Shown one piece after another: positions 6,012 through 11,674 of a stretch of 11,674 bases of DNA. The notes under the pieces are model-generated. The model did not search any database and was not told the origin of the DNA. It saw only the letters and a list, made by a program, of their open reading frames with translations. Each line of letters opens with the position of its first letter. Positions within the stretch are counted from its first letter, which is position 1. The stretch is from Thermoplasmata archaeon (GTDB taxonomy: Archaea; Thermoplasmatota; Thermoplasmata; Lutacidiplasmatales; UBA184), in assembly GCA_030039525.1 (NCBI GenBank), contig JASHVI010000220.1, forward strand, positions 1 through 11,674. Reading direction: 5' to 3'. The translations under genes were made by a program, and so were the position numbers.

Positions 6012-6896
6012 TCACTCGTCGGGGGTCGGCTCCATCGTGCCGCTCCCCGCGATCTCGTCGTCGTCCGGCTCGTCGTCGTCGGGCTCGACATCCCCCGGCC
6101 CGACCGGCTCCCGGTCGAACGGCGGCACCGGGCCGACATCGGGCCCCGGCCCGTCCCGGTCCGACTCGGGGAGCTCGCCGCTGCGCAGGAAGCCCTCGAT
6201 CCGCTCGGTGAGCCCGGAGCGGTGCCCCTCCTCCTCGATCACCCGCAGGCACTCCCGGACCCGCAGGAGCTGTTCCGGCGCGGCGTCGACCCAGATCCGG
6301 CCGTTCTGGCCGACGACGATCCGGGCCCCGGTGTGCCGGGTGATCGTCTGGATCATCGAGCCGCCCCGGCCGATCACGCGGGGGATCTTCGCCGGGGAGA
6401 TCGTGATCATCGCGCCCCCCTCGAGCTTGCCGAGGCCCTCGCCGAGCATCGTGACGCCGATGCGTCCGGTGTTCTCGATCGCCTCGACGCCGACGACCAC
6501 CGAGTCGCCGACCTTGAGGTACTGCTGGGTCTCGCCGAAGTCGATCTTCCAAGGGGTCCCGGTCATGTGCAGGGGGGCCCAGCGGGGCGCCCCGATGTCG
6601 AGGAGCCAGAACGTCCCCTGGACGTCCGTGACGGTGCCGACGACGGTGTCGTGGGCCTTCGGGATGTAGCGCCCGGAGAGCGGCACGACCCGGACGACCG
6701 GGGGCTTGTGGCTCAGCAGGCCGAGGACGCTGGCGTAGATCCGTCCGCTGACCCGGTAGGTCCCCGGTCCCGGCTTCAGGCCCCGGCCCGGGACCTCTTC
6801 GCCCGGAAGGACTAGAATTCTCTCGCTCGAAGCGGCCGGGCGATTCCGCCCGCCGCCCCCGCGCCCTCGGTGGCGCGGCGGATGACCATCACGCAT
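6012..6896 (-). CDS. rrp4: Exosome RNA-binding cap subunit Rrp4, with extended charged tails
   Basis: Rrp4 forms the RNA-binding cap on the Rrp41-Rrp42 ring. This 294-aa version has the N-terminal family region (ILVLPGEEVPGRG, 27-39), an S1 domain (about 80-152; VVPLSGRYIPK leads into it) and a KH domain (about 163-225) with the GRGG loop (176-179) preceded by IPRVI. Both ends are unusual. The first 25 residues are Arg/Gly/His-rich (HRGRGGGGRNRP, an RGG-like patch), and the last 54 or so are Pro/Asp/Glu-rich (EPDDDEPDDDE near 271-281). Typical archaeal Rrp4 is about 225-250 aa. ATG at 6896 is the only ATG, GTG or TTG in frame before the conserved region, so the N-terminal extension is likely real, though it has no Shine-Dalgarno site. 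It starts 36 bp after SBDS and may have its own promoter. Identification is secure; the role of the tails is unknown. Confidence 0.95.
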   Translation of the reverse strand: MRDGHPPRHRGRGGGGRNRPAASSERILVLPGEEVPGRGLKPGPGTYRVSGRIYASVLGLLSHKPPVVRVVPLSGRYIPKAHDTVVGTVTDVQGTFWLLDIGAPRWAPLHMTGTPWKIDFGETQQYLKVGDSVVVGVEAIENTGRIGVTMLGEGLGKLEGGAMITISPAKIPRVIGRGGSMIQTITRHTGARIVVGQNGRIWVDAAPEQLLRVRECLRVIEEEGHRSGLTERIEGFLRSGELPESDRDGPGPDVGPVPPFDREPVGPGDVEPDDDEPDDDEIAGSGTMEPTPDE

Positions 6897-6932
6897 TGGA
6901 TGCTCTGCACCGGGGCGCGCGACGGGGGGGCC

Positions 6933-6942
6933 CTATTTAACC
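6933..6942 (-). promoter_or_regulatory. Possible internal TATA box ahead of rrp4
   Basis: On the minus strand GGTTAAATAG spans the last codons and stop of SBDS. It is the strongest AT-rich patch between psmA and rrp4 and resembles an archaeal TATA box. Its centre is about 42 bp upstream of the rrp4 ATG, which would put transcription start near 6911 and give a leader of about 15 nt. It could let the exosome genes be expressed separately from psmA-SBDS. It may equally be just Lys-stop codons by chance. Confidence 0.35.
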
Positions 6943-7628
6943 AAGGCGGTCTCGGCGGCGCCCTTCGTGCGCGCGTTGAGCTTCTCGTAGAGCTCGGTCT
7001 GCACCCCGGCGGGGATCTCGAGGACCCCGATCCACGAGCCGTCCGCCGCCCACTGCTCGTCGCCGAGCCGCCCCAGGCCCTTGATCTCGCCGATGACCTT
7101 CGGGTAGTGCTGGGCCGGGATCCGGATCCGGACCTTCACGGAGTCGATCCGGATCGGCAGCAGCGGGCGGAGCTTCGCGAGGATCTCCTGGATCTGGGAG
7201 TCGGCGGAGCGGAACGGGTCGACGCGGATCTTCGCCTCGTTCATCGCCGCCTCGATCCGGGCGGGCGGGTGCGGGGCGCCCGTCTGGGGGTTCATCGCGT
7301 TGCGGGCGATGTGGGCGACGATCTGGAGGCGCTTCGACTCGGCGAGCTTGTGGCGCTGCTCGGTGGTGACCTGGACCTCGCCCTTCAGCACGATCTGGCG
7401 GGCGATCTCGGCGAGGTCGCGCGTGTGGAAGACCTTCTCGAGGTACTCCTCGGAGATCTTGTCCCCCTTCTTCGCGTCCTTGAAGACCTGGTCGAGCGCG
7501 AGCTTGTCCTTGAGATCGACCGGCTTGCCGTCCTTCAGGTCCTGCACCGCGGAGGGATCGACGAGGACCTCGAACCGGGAGCCCCCGGTCTCCCAGCGGG
7601 CCACGACCGCGTCGTCGACCTTGACCAT
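6933..7628 (-). CDS. sbds: Ribosome assembly factor SBDS (Sdo1)
   Basis: This 231-aa protein is the archaeal Shwachman-Bodian-Diamond syndrome protein homologue. In eukaryotes SBDS works with an EF-2-like GTPase to release an anti-association factor (eIF6/aIF6) from the maturing large subunit, and archaea carry the same partners. Three domains are visible: domain I (about 1-88; VVARWETGGSRFEVLVDP, then the segment ending IARQIVLKGEVQVTTEQRH), the helical domain II (about 90-160; NPQTGAPHPPARIEAAM at 113-129 is diagnostic) and a ferredoxin-like domain III (about 161-231; VKVRIRIPAQHYPKVIG, then WAADGSWIGVLEIPAG). Length is typical. ATG at 7628 lies 27 bp after psmA with no clear Shine-Dalgarno site. 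Its place between psmA and rrp4 is the conserved archaeal order. Confidence 0.96.
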   Translation of the reverse strand: MVKVDDAVVARWETGGSRFEVLVDPSAVQDLKDGKPVDLKDKLALDQVFKDAKKGDKISEEYLEKVFHTRDLAEIARQIVLKGEVQVTTEQRHKLAESKRLQIVAHIARNAMNPQTGAPHPPARIEAAMNEAKIRVDPFRSADSQIQEILAKLRPLLPIRIDSVKVRIRIPAQHYPKVIGEIKGLGRLGDEQWAADGSWIGVLEIPAGVQTELYEKLNARTKGAAETALVK

Positions 7629-7655
7629 GGGGGGCCTGGCCGCGCCCGCCGTCGC

Positions 7656-8411
7656 CTAGCTGCGGCCCGGCTTGGACGGAGCGCCGGCGGCCGGGAGCCG
7701 GCTCCCGTACTTCTGGATTTCTTCGGTCGTCAGGCGGTGGAGCCCCTTCCCTTCCTGCAGCGTGCAGACCTCGACGGTGCCGAGGTTCTGGGCGTCGTCG
7801 AGGGACTTCCGCAGGCCCTCCAGCGCGAGGAGCACCGCCTGGTCCGCGTCGAGCCCGGGCCGGTACCGCTGCTCGAAGAGCTCCATGACCGGGCCCTTGT
7901 TCCCGCCGGTGGCGGTCGCCTTGAAGCTGGTGAGCGAGCCGGAGGGCTCCGTCTCGAAGAGGTGGACCCCGCCGTCGTCGTACCCGCCGACGAGCAGCGC
8001 GGTGCCGAACGGCCGGACCCCGCCGAACTGGGTGTACTGCTGCTTGTAGTCGCAGATCCGCCGCACGAGGATCTCGACGGGGATCGGCTCCGCGTAGGTG
8101 ACCCGGTTGATCTGGGCCGCCAGGCGGGCGTGGTCGACGAGGACCCGGGCGTCCGCGACGAGCCCGGCCGTCGCGCAGGCGGCGTGCTCGTCGATCGCGT
8201 GGATCTTCTCGAGGCTCGCCGCCTCGGCGAGCTTCGGATTGGGGATCCTGCGGTCGGCGACCAGGACCACGCCGTCCTCGAAGACGACCCCGGCGGTGGT
8301 GGCCCCCCGACGGACGGCCTCGCGGGCGTACTCGACCTGGAAGAGCCGGCCGTCGGGCGAGAAGACCGTGATCGCGCGGTCGTAGGCCATCTGGCCGGGC
8401 TGCATCTCCAT
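7656..8411 (-). CDS. psmA: Proteasome subunit alpha
   Basis: This is the alpha subunit of the archaeal 20S proteasome. Seven copies form each outer ring, which gates substrate entry and docks the PAN or Cdc48 ATPase. The N-terminus carries the diagnostic signature YDRAITVFSPDGRLFQVEYA (10-29) and the short gate peptide MQPGQMA before it, very like the Thermoplasma subunit. K69 in SLEKI corresponds to T. acidophilum K66, which receives the C-terminal HbYX tail of the ATPase. QQYTQFGGVRPFG (124-136) is another family motif. There is no processed N-terminal Thr, as expected for alpha. The length, 251 aa, is normal. ATG at 8411 has GAGGG 7 nt upstream; ATG at 8405 would match Thermoplasma PsmA more exactly (249 aa). 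It is the first gene of the operon and has a TATA box. No beta-subunit gene is in the window. Confidence 0.97.
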   Translation of the reverse strand: MEMQPGQMAYDRAITVFSPDGRLFQVEYAREAVRRGATTAGVVFEDGVVLVADRRIPNPKLAEAASLEKIHAIDEHAACATAGLVADARVLVDHARLAAQINRVTYAEPIPVEILVRRICDYKQQYTQFGGVRPFGTALLVGGYDDGGVHLFETEPSGSLTSFKATATGGNKGPVMELFEQRYRPGLDADQAVLLALEGLRKSLDDAQNLGTVEVCTLQEGKGLHRLTTEEIQKYGSRLPAAGAPSKPGRS

Positions 8412-8448
8412 CGAGAGACCCTCGGGGCGCGGGGGTCACCAAGGCCCC

Positions 8449-8458
8449 GTTTATAACG
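8449..8458 (-). promoter_or_regulatory. TATA box of the psmA superoperon, possibly bidirectional
   Basis: On the minus strand CGTTATAAAC is the clearest archaeal TATA box in the window, about 42 bp upstream of the psmA ATG. Transcription would begin near 8426, leaving a leader of about 15 nt with GAGGG. The core is nearly symmetrical (GTTTATAAC on the plus strand), so it could also drive the divergent DUF255 gene with a leader of about 65 nt. Position and sequence support it; no purine-rich BRE is obvious. Confidence 0.6.
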
Positions 8459-8510
8459 CAAGCCTCGGCAGTTTCGCCCGGGTAAGCCGCACCGCCGGGT
8501 CCGCCCGCGA

Positions 8511-8533
8511 CCGGAGAGGATTTCCCCCTCCGG
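8511..8533 (+). other. Inverted repeat in the leader of the DUF255 gene
   Basis: CCGGAG and CTCCGG face each other around an 11-nt loop (AGGATTTCCCC), with two further G-C pairs possible inside it. The repeat sits 14 bp before the ATG at 8548 and holds the only purine-rich GGAGAGGA stretch of the leader, about 27 nt from the start and too far to be a normal ribosome-binding site. It may be a leader hairpin. In DNA this GC-rich such repeats arise easily, so significance is low. Confidence 0.3.
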
Positions 8534-8547
8534 GCCCGGCCGCGCCG

Positions 8548-10665
8548 ATGGCCTCCGAGGAGACGCACCGGGGCCCGGCCTGGCGGCTCGCCGAGCGCCG
8601 CTCCGCCTACCTCCGGGGCGCCGCGGAGCAGGCGATCGACTGGTACCCCTGGGGCCCGGAGCCGTTCGAGCTCGCGAAGCGGCTCGGCCGCCCGGTGCTG
8701 CTCGACATCGGGGCCTCCTGGTGCCACTGGTGCCACGTGATGGACGAGGGCACCTACGCCGACGCCGAGGTCGCCCGCGTCCTGAGGGACGAGTTCGTCG
8801 CGGTGAAGGTCGACCGGGACGAGAGCCCCGAGATCGACCGCCGATACCAACGCCAGGTCGGCGCGTTGACCGGCGAGGGGGGCTGGCCCCTCACGGCCTT
8901 CCTGACGCCGGACGGGGAGGTCTTCCTGGGGGGCACGTACTTCCCGCCCGAGGACGGCCTGGGCCGCCCGGGTTTCCGCCGGCTGCTCCGGGAGGTGGCC
9001 CAGTTCTGGAAGGAGCGACCGGAGGCGATCCGCGAGAACACCGAGGCGGTCCGTCAGTCGCTCGCCCGCCTCGCGTCCCGCGCCGCCCCCGAGGTCCGCC
9101 CGGAGCTCCTCGCGTTCGTCCGGGGCGTGGTCACCGAGATCGACGGCGCCTACGATCCCTCGCACGGCGGATTCGGACAGGCCCCCAAGTTCCCGCACCC
9201 GATCGCCGTCGAGCTCCTCTTCTGGCAGGCCTTCGCGGCGGGCGACGACCGCGCGGGGGCGCGGGGCCTCGAGACCCTGCGCCGCATGGCCGAGGGGGGC
9301 GTCTACGACCAGCTCGGGGGCGGCTTCCACCGCTACTCGGTCGACGAGGCCTGGCACATCCCGCACTTCGAGAAGATGGCCGCCGACAACTCGGCCCTGC
9401 TCCACGCGTTCTGCGAGGCGGCCCGACGCTCCCCCGAGCCGATCTTCGAGTCGACCGTCCGGGGGATCCTCGCCTGGTCCGTCGAGGTCCTCGGGGAGCC
9501 CGCCGGGGGATTCGCGGCGAGCCAGGACGCCGACAACGCCCCCGGCGACGACGGCGGCTACTTCACCTGGAGCCGCGGGGAGTTCAAGGAGGCGCTCGAC
9601 GCCGTCGAGCTCCGGGTCGCCTCCGCGTACTTCGGCCTGGGGACCGAGGGCCGCATGCCGCACGACTCCGACCGGAACGTGCTGTACCGGTCCCTCCCGA
9701 TCGAGGAGGTGGCCGCCAGCCTGCGGATGCCGGAGGAGGCGGCGCGCCGCGCCCGCGACGGCGCGCTCCAGAAGCTGCGCGCGGTCCGGGCCCGCCGCCC
9801 GGCGCCGGTCGTCGACCGGGCGCTCTACGCGAACCTCAACGGCGGCTACGTACGCGCGCTGGTCGCCTCGGCCCGGGTCCTCGGGGACTCCACCCCGCTC
9901 GCCCTGGCGCGCGCCACCGCGGACCGCTTCCTCTCCGGGGGCTACGCTCCCGACCGGGGCGTCCCGCACTCCGTCGGACCGGACGGCGGCTCCGGCTTCG
10001 GCCAGCTCGACGACCAGGTCGAGTTCGGCCTCGGCCTCGTCGAGCTCGCGGGAGCGACGCTCGAGCCGAAGTACCTCGAGGCGGCCCGGGCGCTCGCGGA
10101 CCTCGTGCCGAGAGAGTTCGCGGGCGACGACGGCCTCTTCCGGGACCTGGCCCCAGGCCTCTACGAGGGCCCGAGCGTCGGCGGCGTCGGCGACGCGTCG
10201 TACCCGCTCGAGGACCAGCCCCACCTGGCCGCGAACGCGGCCTGGGACCTGCTTGAGATCCGGCTCGCGTCGCTCACCGAGGAGACCGGGCGGCTCGAGA
10301 AGGTCCGCTCCCACCTCGGATCCGTCGCGGGTCGGATCCGCTCCGCGGGGCTCTTCGCGGCGAGCTCGGCGCTGGCCGCCGGCCTCCTCGAGATCCCACC
10401 GGTCCGGGTCATCGTCGACGGCGCCGGTTCGGCGGCGGAGTCCCTGTACCGGACCGCGCTCCGGTCGTACCACCCCAACGGCTGGGTCTTCCGCGGCGTG
10501 CCGCCGGCGCCGTTCTCGACCGAGGACGAGCGCCAGAACGCGCCCCGCTCCGGCGGCGCCGCCAGCGCCCGGGCCTGCTTCGGCCAGCGCTGCCTCGCCC
10601 CGATCAGCGACCCGGCCCGCCTCGCGGCCGCGATCGCTTCGGGCGGTCGGGACGCGGCAGCCTGA
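8548..10665 (+). CDS. Thioredoxin-fold protein, YyaL/SPATA20 family (DUF255, COG1331)
   Basis: The 705-aa product has the two-part structure of the YyaL/SPATA20 family. Residues about 12-175 form a thioredoxin-like domain with the hallmark ASWCHWCHVM (56-65; CxxC is C59/C62), then EFVAVKVDRDESPEIDRRY and GGWPLTAFLTPDGEVFLGGTY. Residues about 185-650 resemble an (alpha/alpha)6 barrel like those of sugar epimerases, with GGGFHRYSVDEAWHIPHFEKM (257-277), SQDADN (325-330) and a C-terminal CFGQRC (677-682). Its function is unsettled; thiol chemistry or carbohydrate binding has been proposed from the folds. The N-terminal SAYLRGAAEQAIDWYPWG is a divergent form of the usual SPYLLQHA-x-NPVDWYPWG. That alignment supports ATG at 8548, though no close Shine-Dalgarno site is seen. 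It is divergent from psmA and overlaps the downstream phosphoesterase tail-to-tail by 62 bp. Length is typical of the family. Confidence 0.93.
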   Translation: MASEETHRGPAWRLAERRSAYLRGAAEQAIDWYPWGPEPFELAKRLGRPVLLDIGASWCHWCHVMDEGTYADAEVARVLRDEFVAVKVDRDESPEIDRRYQRQVGALTGEGGWPLTAFLTPDGEVFLGGTYFPPEDGLGRPGFRRLLREVAQFWKERPEAIRENTEAVRQSLARLASRAAPEVRPELLAFVRGVVTEIDGAYDPSHGGFGQAPKFPHPIAVELLFWQAFAAGDDRAGARGLETLRRMAEGGVYDQLGGGFHRYSVDEAWHIPHFEKMAADNSALLHAFCEAARRSPEPIFESTVRGILAWSVEVLGEPAGGFAASQDADNAPGDDGGYFTWSRGEFKEALDAVELRVASAYFGLGTEGRMPHDSDRNVLYRSLPIEEVAASLRMPEEAARRARDGALQKLRAVRARRPAPVVDRALYANLNGGYVRALVASARVLGDSTPLALARATADRFLSGGYAPDRGVPHSVGPDGGSGFGQLDDQVEFGLGLVELAGATLEPKYLEAARALADLVPREFAGDDGLFRDLAPGLYEGPSVGGVGDASYPLEDQPHLAANAAWDLLEIRLASLTEETGRLEKVRSHLGSVAGRIRSAGLFAASSALAAGLLEIPPVRVIVDGAGSAAESLYRTALRSYHPNGWVFRGVPPAPFSTEDERQNAPRSGGAASARACFGQRCLAPISDPARLAAAIASGGRDAAA

Positions 10666-11458
10666 GCGCGCCCAGGTCCGTCCCGTCGAGCAGGTAGAGC
10701 CGGCCCGCGCCTCCCGCGAGAAGTCGCCCGAAGAGGAAGGAGCGGCCGCGCGATGGCGCCGCCCGGTTCAGGGCCTCGGTCCCCGCGAGCGGATGGTACG
10801 CGGGCAGGACGATCGTCTCGCGGGCCGTGAACCGCCGGGGCGGCCGGCGTCCGGGGGCCGGAGGGACCGGCGGGGCGTCGGGGTACGTGGTCCGGAGCCA
10901 GCAGCGACTCTTCGCCGAGGCCTCGCGGCTCGTGGGCGCGAAGCGGAACCCCGGGTGCAGGTGGCCGACGACGACCCGCTCGGCGCCCCGGACCTCCGGG
11001 GAGGGCCACCGATGGCCGTGGAACACCCCGACGCCGTGGAGGAGGATCCCCTCGGCGCCGTGCACCCGGACCTCCCGGGGCAGATGCGGGACCAGGCCCA
11101 CGTCGTGGTTCCCGAGGACCACATCGATCTCCAGCCCCCGGGAGAGCAGGTCCGAGAAGAACCGGAAGAGCACCGGCCGCAAGGGGGGCGGCGTGCCGAC
11201 GATCGGGTGCTTGACATCGCCCGCGATCACGATCCGACGGACGCCGGCCCTCTCGGCGTCCCGGAGCAGGGCCTCCCCGAGGCCCGAGGCCGAGCCCTCC
11301 GGCGGACCGGCGGGCCATCGAGGGGTGCCGCCGAGTCCGAGGTGGAGGTCGGCGACGATCAGGAGGCCTCCCGACCCCCCCGCCGGCGTGAGGACGAGCG
11401 CCGGGGCGCCCGGAAGCGGGGCGAGGTCCGCGCGGCCTCCCTCGGGCGGATCGGCCAC
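10604..11458 (-). CDS. Calcineurin-like metallophosphoesterase (COG1407, ICC-like)
   Basis: This 284-aa cytosolic protein has the complete metallophosphoesterase motif set: D37-x-H39 (VADLHLG), GDVKH (80-84), GNHD (116-119), HGH (147-149) and GHLHP (165-169). GDVKH, and VLPAYHPLAGTEALN (217-231) near the end, point to the archaeal COG1407 group of predicted phosphoesterases. Known members are dinuclear-metal enzymes; the physiological substrate is unknown, and some are neighbours of Lhr-type helicases, which are not seen here. A Pro/Arg-rich stretch (about 193-210) interrupts the C-terminal half. The last 17 or so residues are basic and low in complexity; they lie inside the 62-bp convergent overlap with the DUF255 gene. 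GTG at 11458 is supported by GAGGGAG just upstream, and it follows the YbjQ-family gene after 18 bp, suggesting an operon. Confidence 0.9.
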   Translation of the reverse strand: MADPPEGGRADLAPLPGAPALVLTPAGGSGGLLIVADLHLGLGGTPRWPAGPPEGSASGLGEALLRDAERAGVRRIVIAGDVKHPIVGTPPPLRPVLFRFFSDLLSRGLEIDVVLGNHDVGLVPHLPREVRVHGAEGILLHGVGVFHGHRWPSPEVRGAERVVVGHLHPGFRFAPTSREASAKSRCWLRTTYPDAPPVPPAPGRRPPRRFTARETIVLPAYHPLAGTEALNRAAPSRGRSFLFGRLLAGGAGRLYLLDGTDLGALRLPRPDRPKRSRPRGGPGR

Positions 11459-11476
11459 GCGCTCCCTCGAGGCTGC

Positions 11477-11674
11477 TCAGCGGAGCGCGACTGGCTGGGC
11501 CGCGCTGGCGTCGGGCTCCGCGATGACCGCGGTGCCGAAGGCGATGACCTCGGTCATGATCCCGCCGATCTCGGAGGTGTCGAACGAGACAGAGAGGACC
11601 GCGTTCGCCCCGAGGCTCTTCGCGTGGTCACGCAACCGCTCGAGGGCCTGGTGCCGCACCTGCTCGAGGAGCTG
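11477..11674 (-). CDS. YbjQ/UPF0145 family protein (partial, cut by window edge)
   Basis: Only the C-terminal 65 residues are in the window; the reading frame runs off the right edge, so the start is not visible. The family is usually about 105-110 aa. The visible part, HQALERLRDHAKSLGANAV, then SFDTSEIGG, EVIAFGTAVIAE, matches the second half of YbjQ (DUF74/UPF0145) proteins, small pentamer-forming proteins of unknown function with a proposed link to heavy metals. The tail after AVIAEP is a short Ala-rich extension. The stop lies 18 bp before the phosphoesterase GTG on the same strand, so the two are probably co-transcribed. An internal GTG at 11659 is not a likely start, since it would remove the conserved first half of the fold. 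Confidence 0.88.
   Translation of the reverse strand, partial: QLLEQVRHQALERLRDHAKSLGANAVLSVSFDTSEIGGIMTEVIAFGTAVIAEPDASAAQPVALR

Noticed and set aside
5364..6815. 483-codon plus-strand frame opposite rrp41 and rrp4
   Set aside because: It is an antisense shadow of two secure exosome genes, made of Asp/Arg/Leu/Gly repeats typical of GC-rich shadow frames.
6810..6823. AT-rich patch with GAATTC inside the 5' part of rrp4 as a second promoter
   Set aside because: It encodes the conserved SERILVL segment of Rrp4 and no gene or usable start codon lies at the right distance downstream.
6937..10473. 1178-codon open frame on the minus strand, antisense to the DUF255 gene and continuing out of frame through psmA and SBDS
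   Set aside because: The translation is Arg/Gly/Glu/Pro-rich with no recognisable domain, and it covers well-identified genes in other frames. Stop codons are rare by chance at this GC content.
1..11674. Defence system, mobile element, CRISPR array or RNA gene
   Set aside because: No transposase, integrase, nuclease-plus-sensor cassette, regularly spaced repeat, tRNA cloverleaf or rRNA stretch was seen. The genes are mainly housekeeping genes of matching base composition.

Overview
This window is a very GC-rich stretch of chromosome from an archaeon, most likely a euryarchaeote. The evidence is an alpha-type proteasome subunit, SBDS, the Rrp4/Rrp41/Rrp42 exosome, ribosomal protein eL43 (L37Ae), the Rpo12 (RpoP) subunit of archaeal RNA polymerase, and RadB, a recombinase paralogue known mainly from Euryarchaeota. 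Short AT-rich TATA-like islands just upstream of several genes also fit archaeal promoters. The proteasome subunit resembles the Thermoplasma one at its N-terminus, so a high-GC member of Thermoplasmatota is a reasonable guess, but the sequence alone does not prove it.

Layout, left to right. (a) 21-698, minus: RadB. (b) 814-1584, plus: an unrecognised secreted protein with a signal peptide, six cysteines and six N-glycosylation sequons. (c) 1622-3277, minus: a divergent RNase J-like metallo-beta-lactamase/beta-CASP nuclease, convergent with (b). (d) 3411-3989, plus: an isoprenylcysteine-methyltransferase-like membrane protein. (e) 8411 down to 4012, minus: the archaeal proteasome/exosome superoperon in the order psmA, SBDS, rrp4, rrp41, rrp42, eL43, rpoP. 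Gaps are 6-36 bp and rrp41/rrp42 overlap as ATGA. (f) 8548-10665, plus: a COG1331-type thioredoxin-fold protein (YyaL/DUF255), divergent from psmA. (g) 10604-11458, minus: a COG1407-type metallophosphoesterase whose 3' end overlaps the DUF255 gene tail-to-tail by 62 bp. (h) 11477 to the window edge, minus: the C-terminal part of a YbjQ/UPF0145 family protein, probably co-transcribed with (g).

The central operon joins protein degradation (PsmA), 60S-type ribosome maturation (SBDS), 3'-5' RNA decay (Rrp4 cap plus Rrp41/Rrp42 ring), the large ribosomal subunit (eL43) and transcription (Rpo12). The grouping is known; what stands out here is that it stops at rpoP. The Pcc1-like and prefoldin-beta genes that often follow are absent, and a convergent membrane-protein gene takes their place. 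There may be an internal promoter in front of rrp4.

I see no tRNA, rRNA, CRISPR array, insertion sequence or integrase, and no gap between genes longer than about 140 bp. No cassette looks like an undescribed defence or mobile system. The best leads are the orphan secreted protein, the divergent RNase J-like enzyme, the charged tails on Rrp4, and a perfect 16-bp palindrome just ahead of rpoP. Because of the GC content, many long antisense frames stay open by chance and are not reported as genes.
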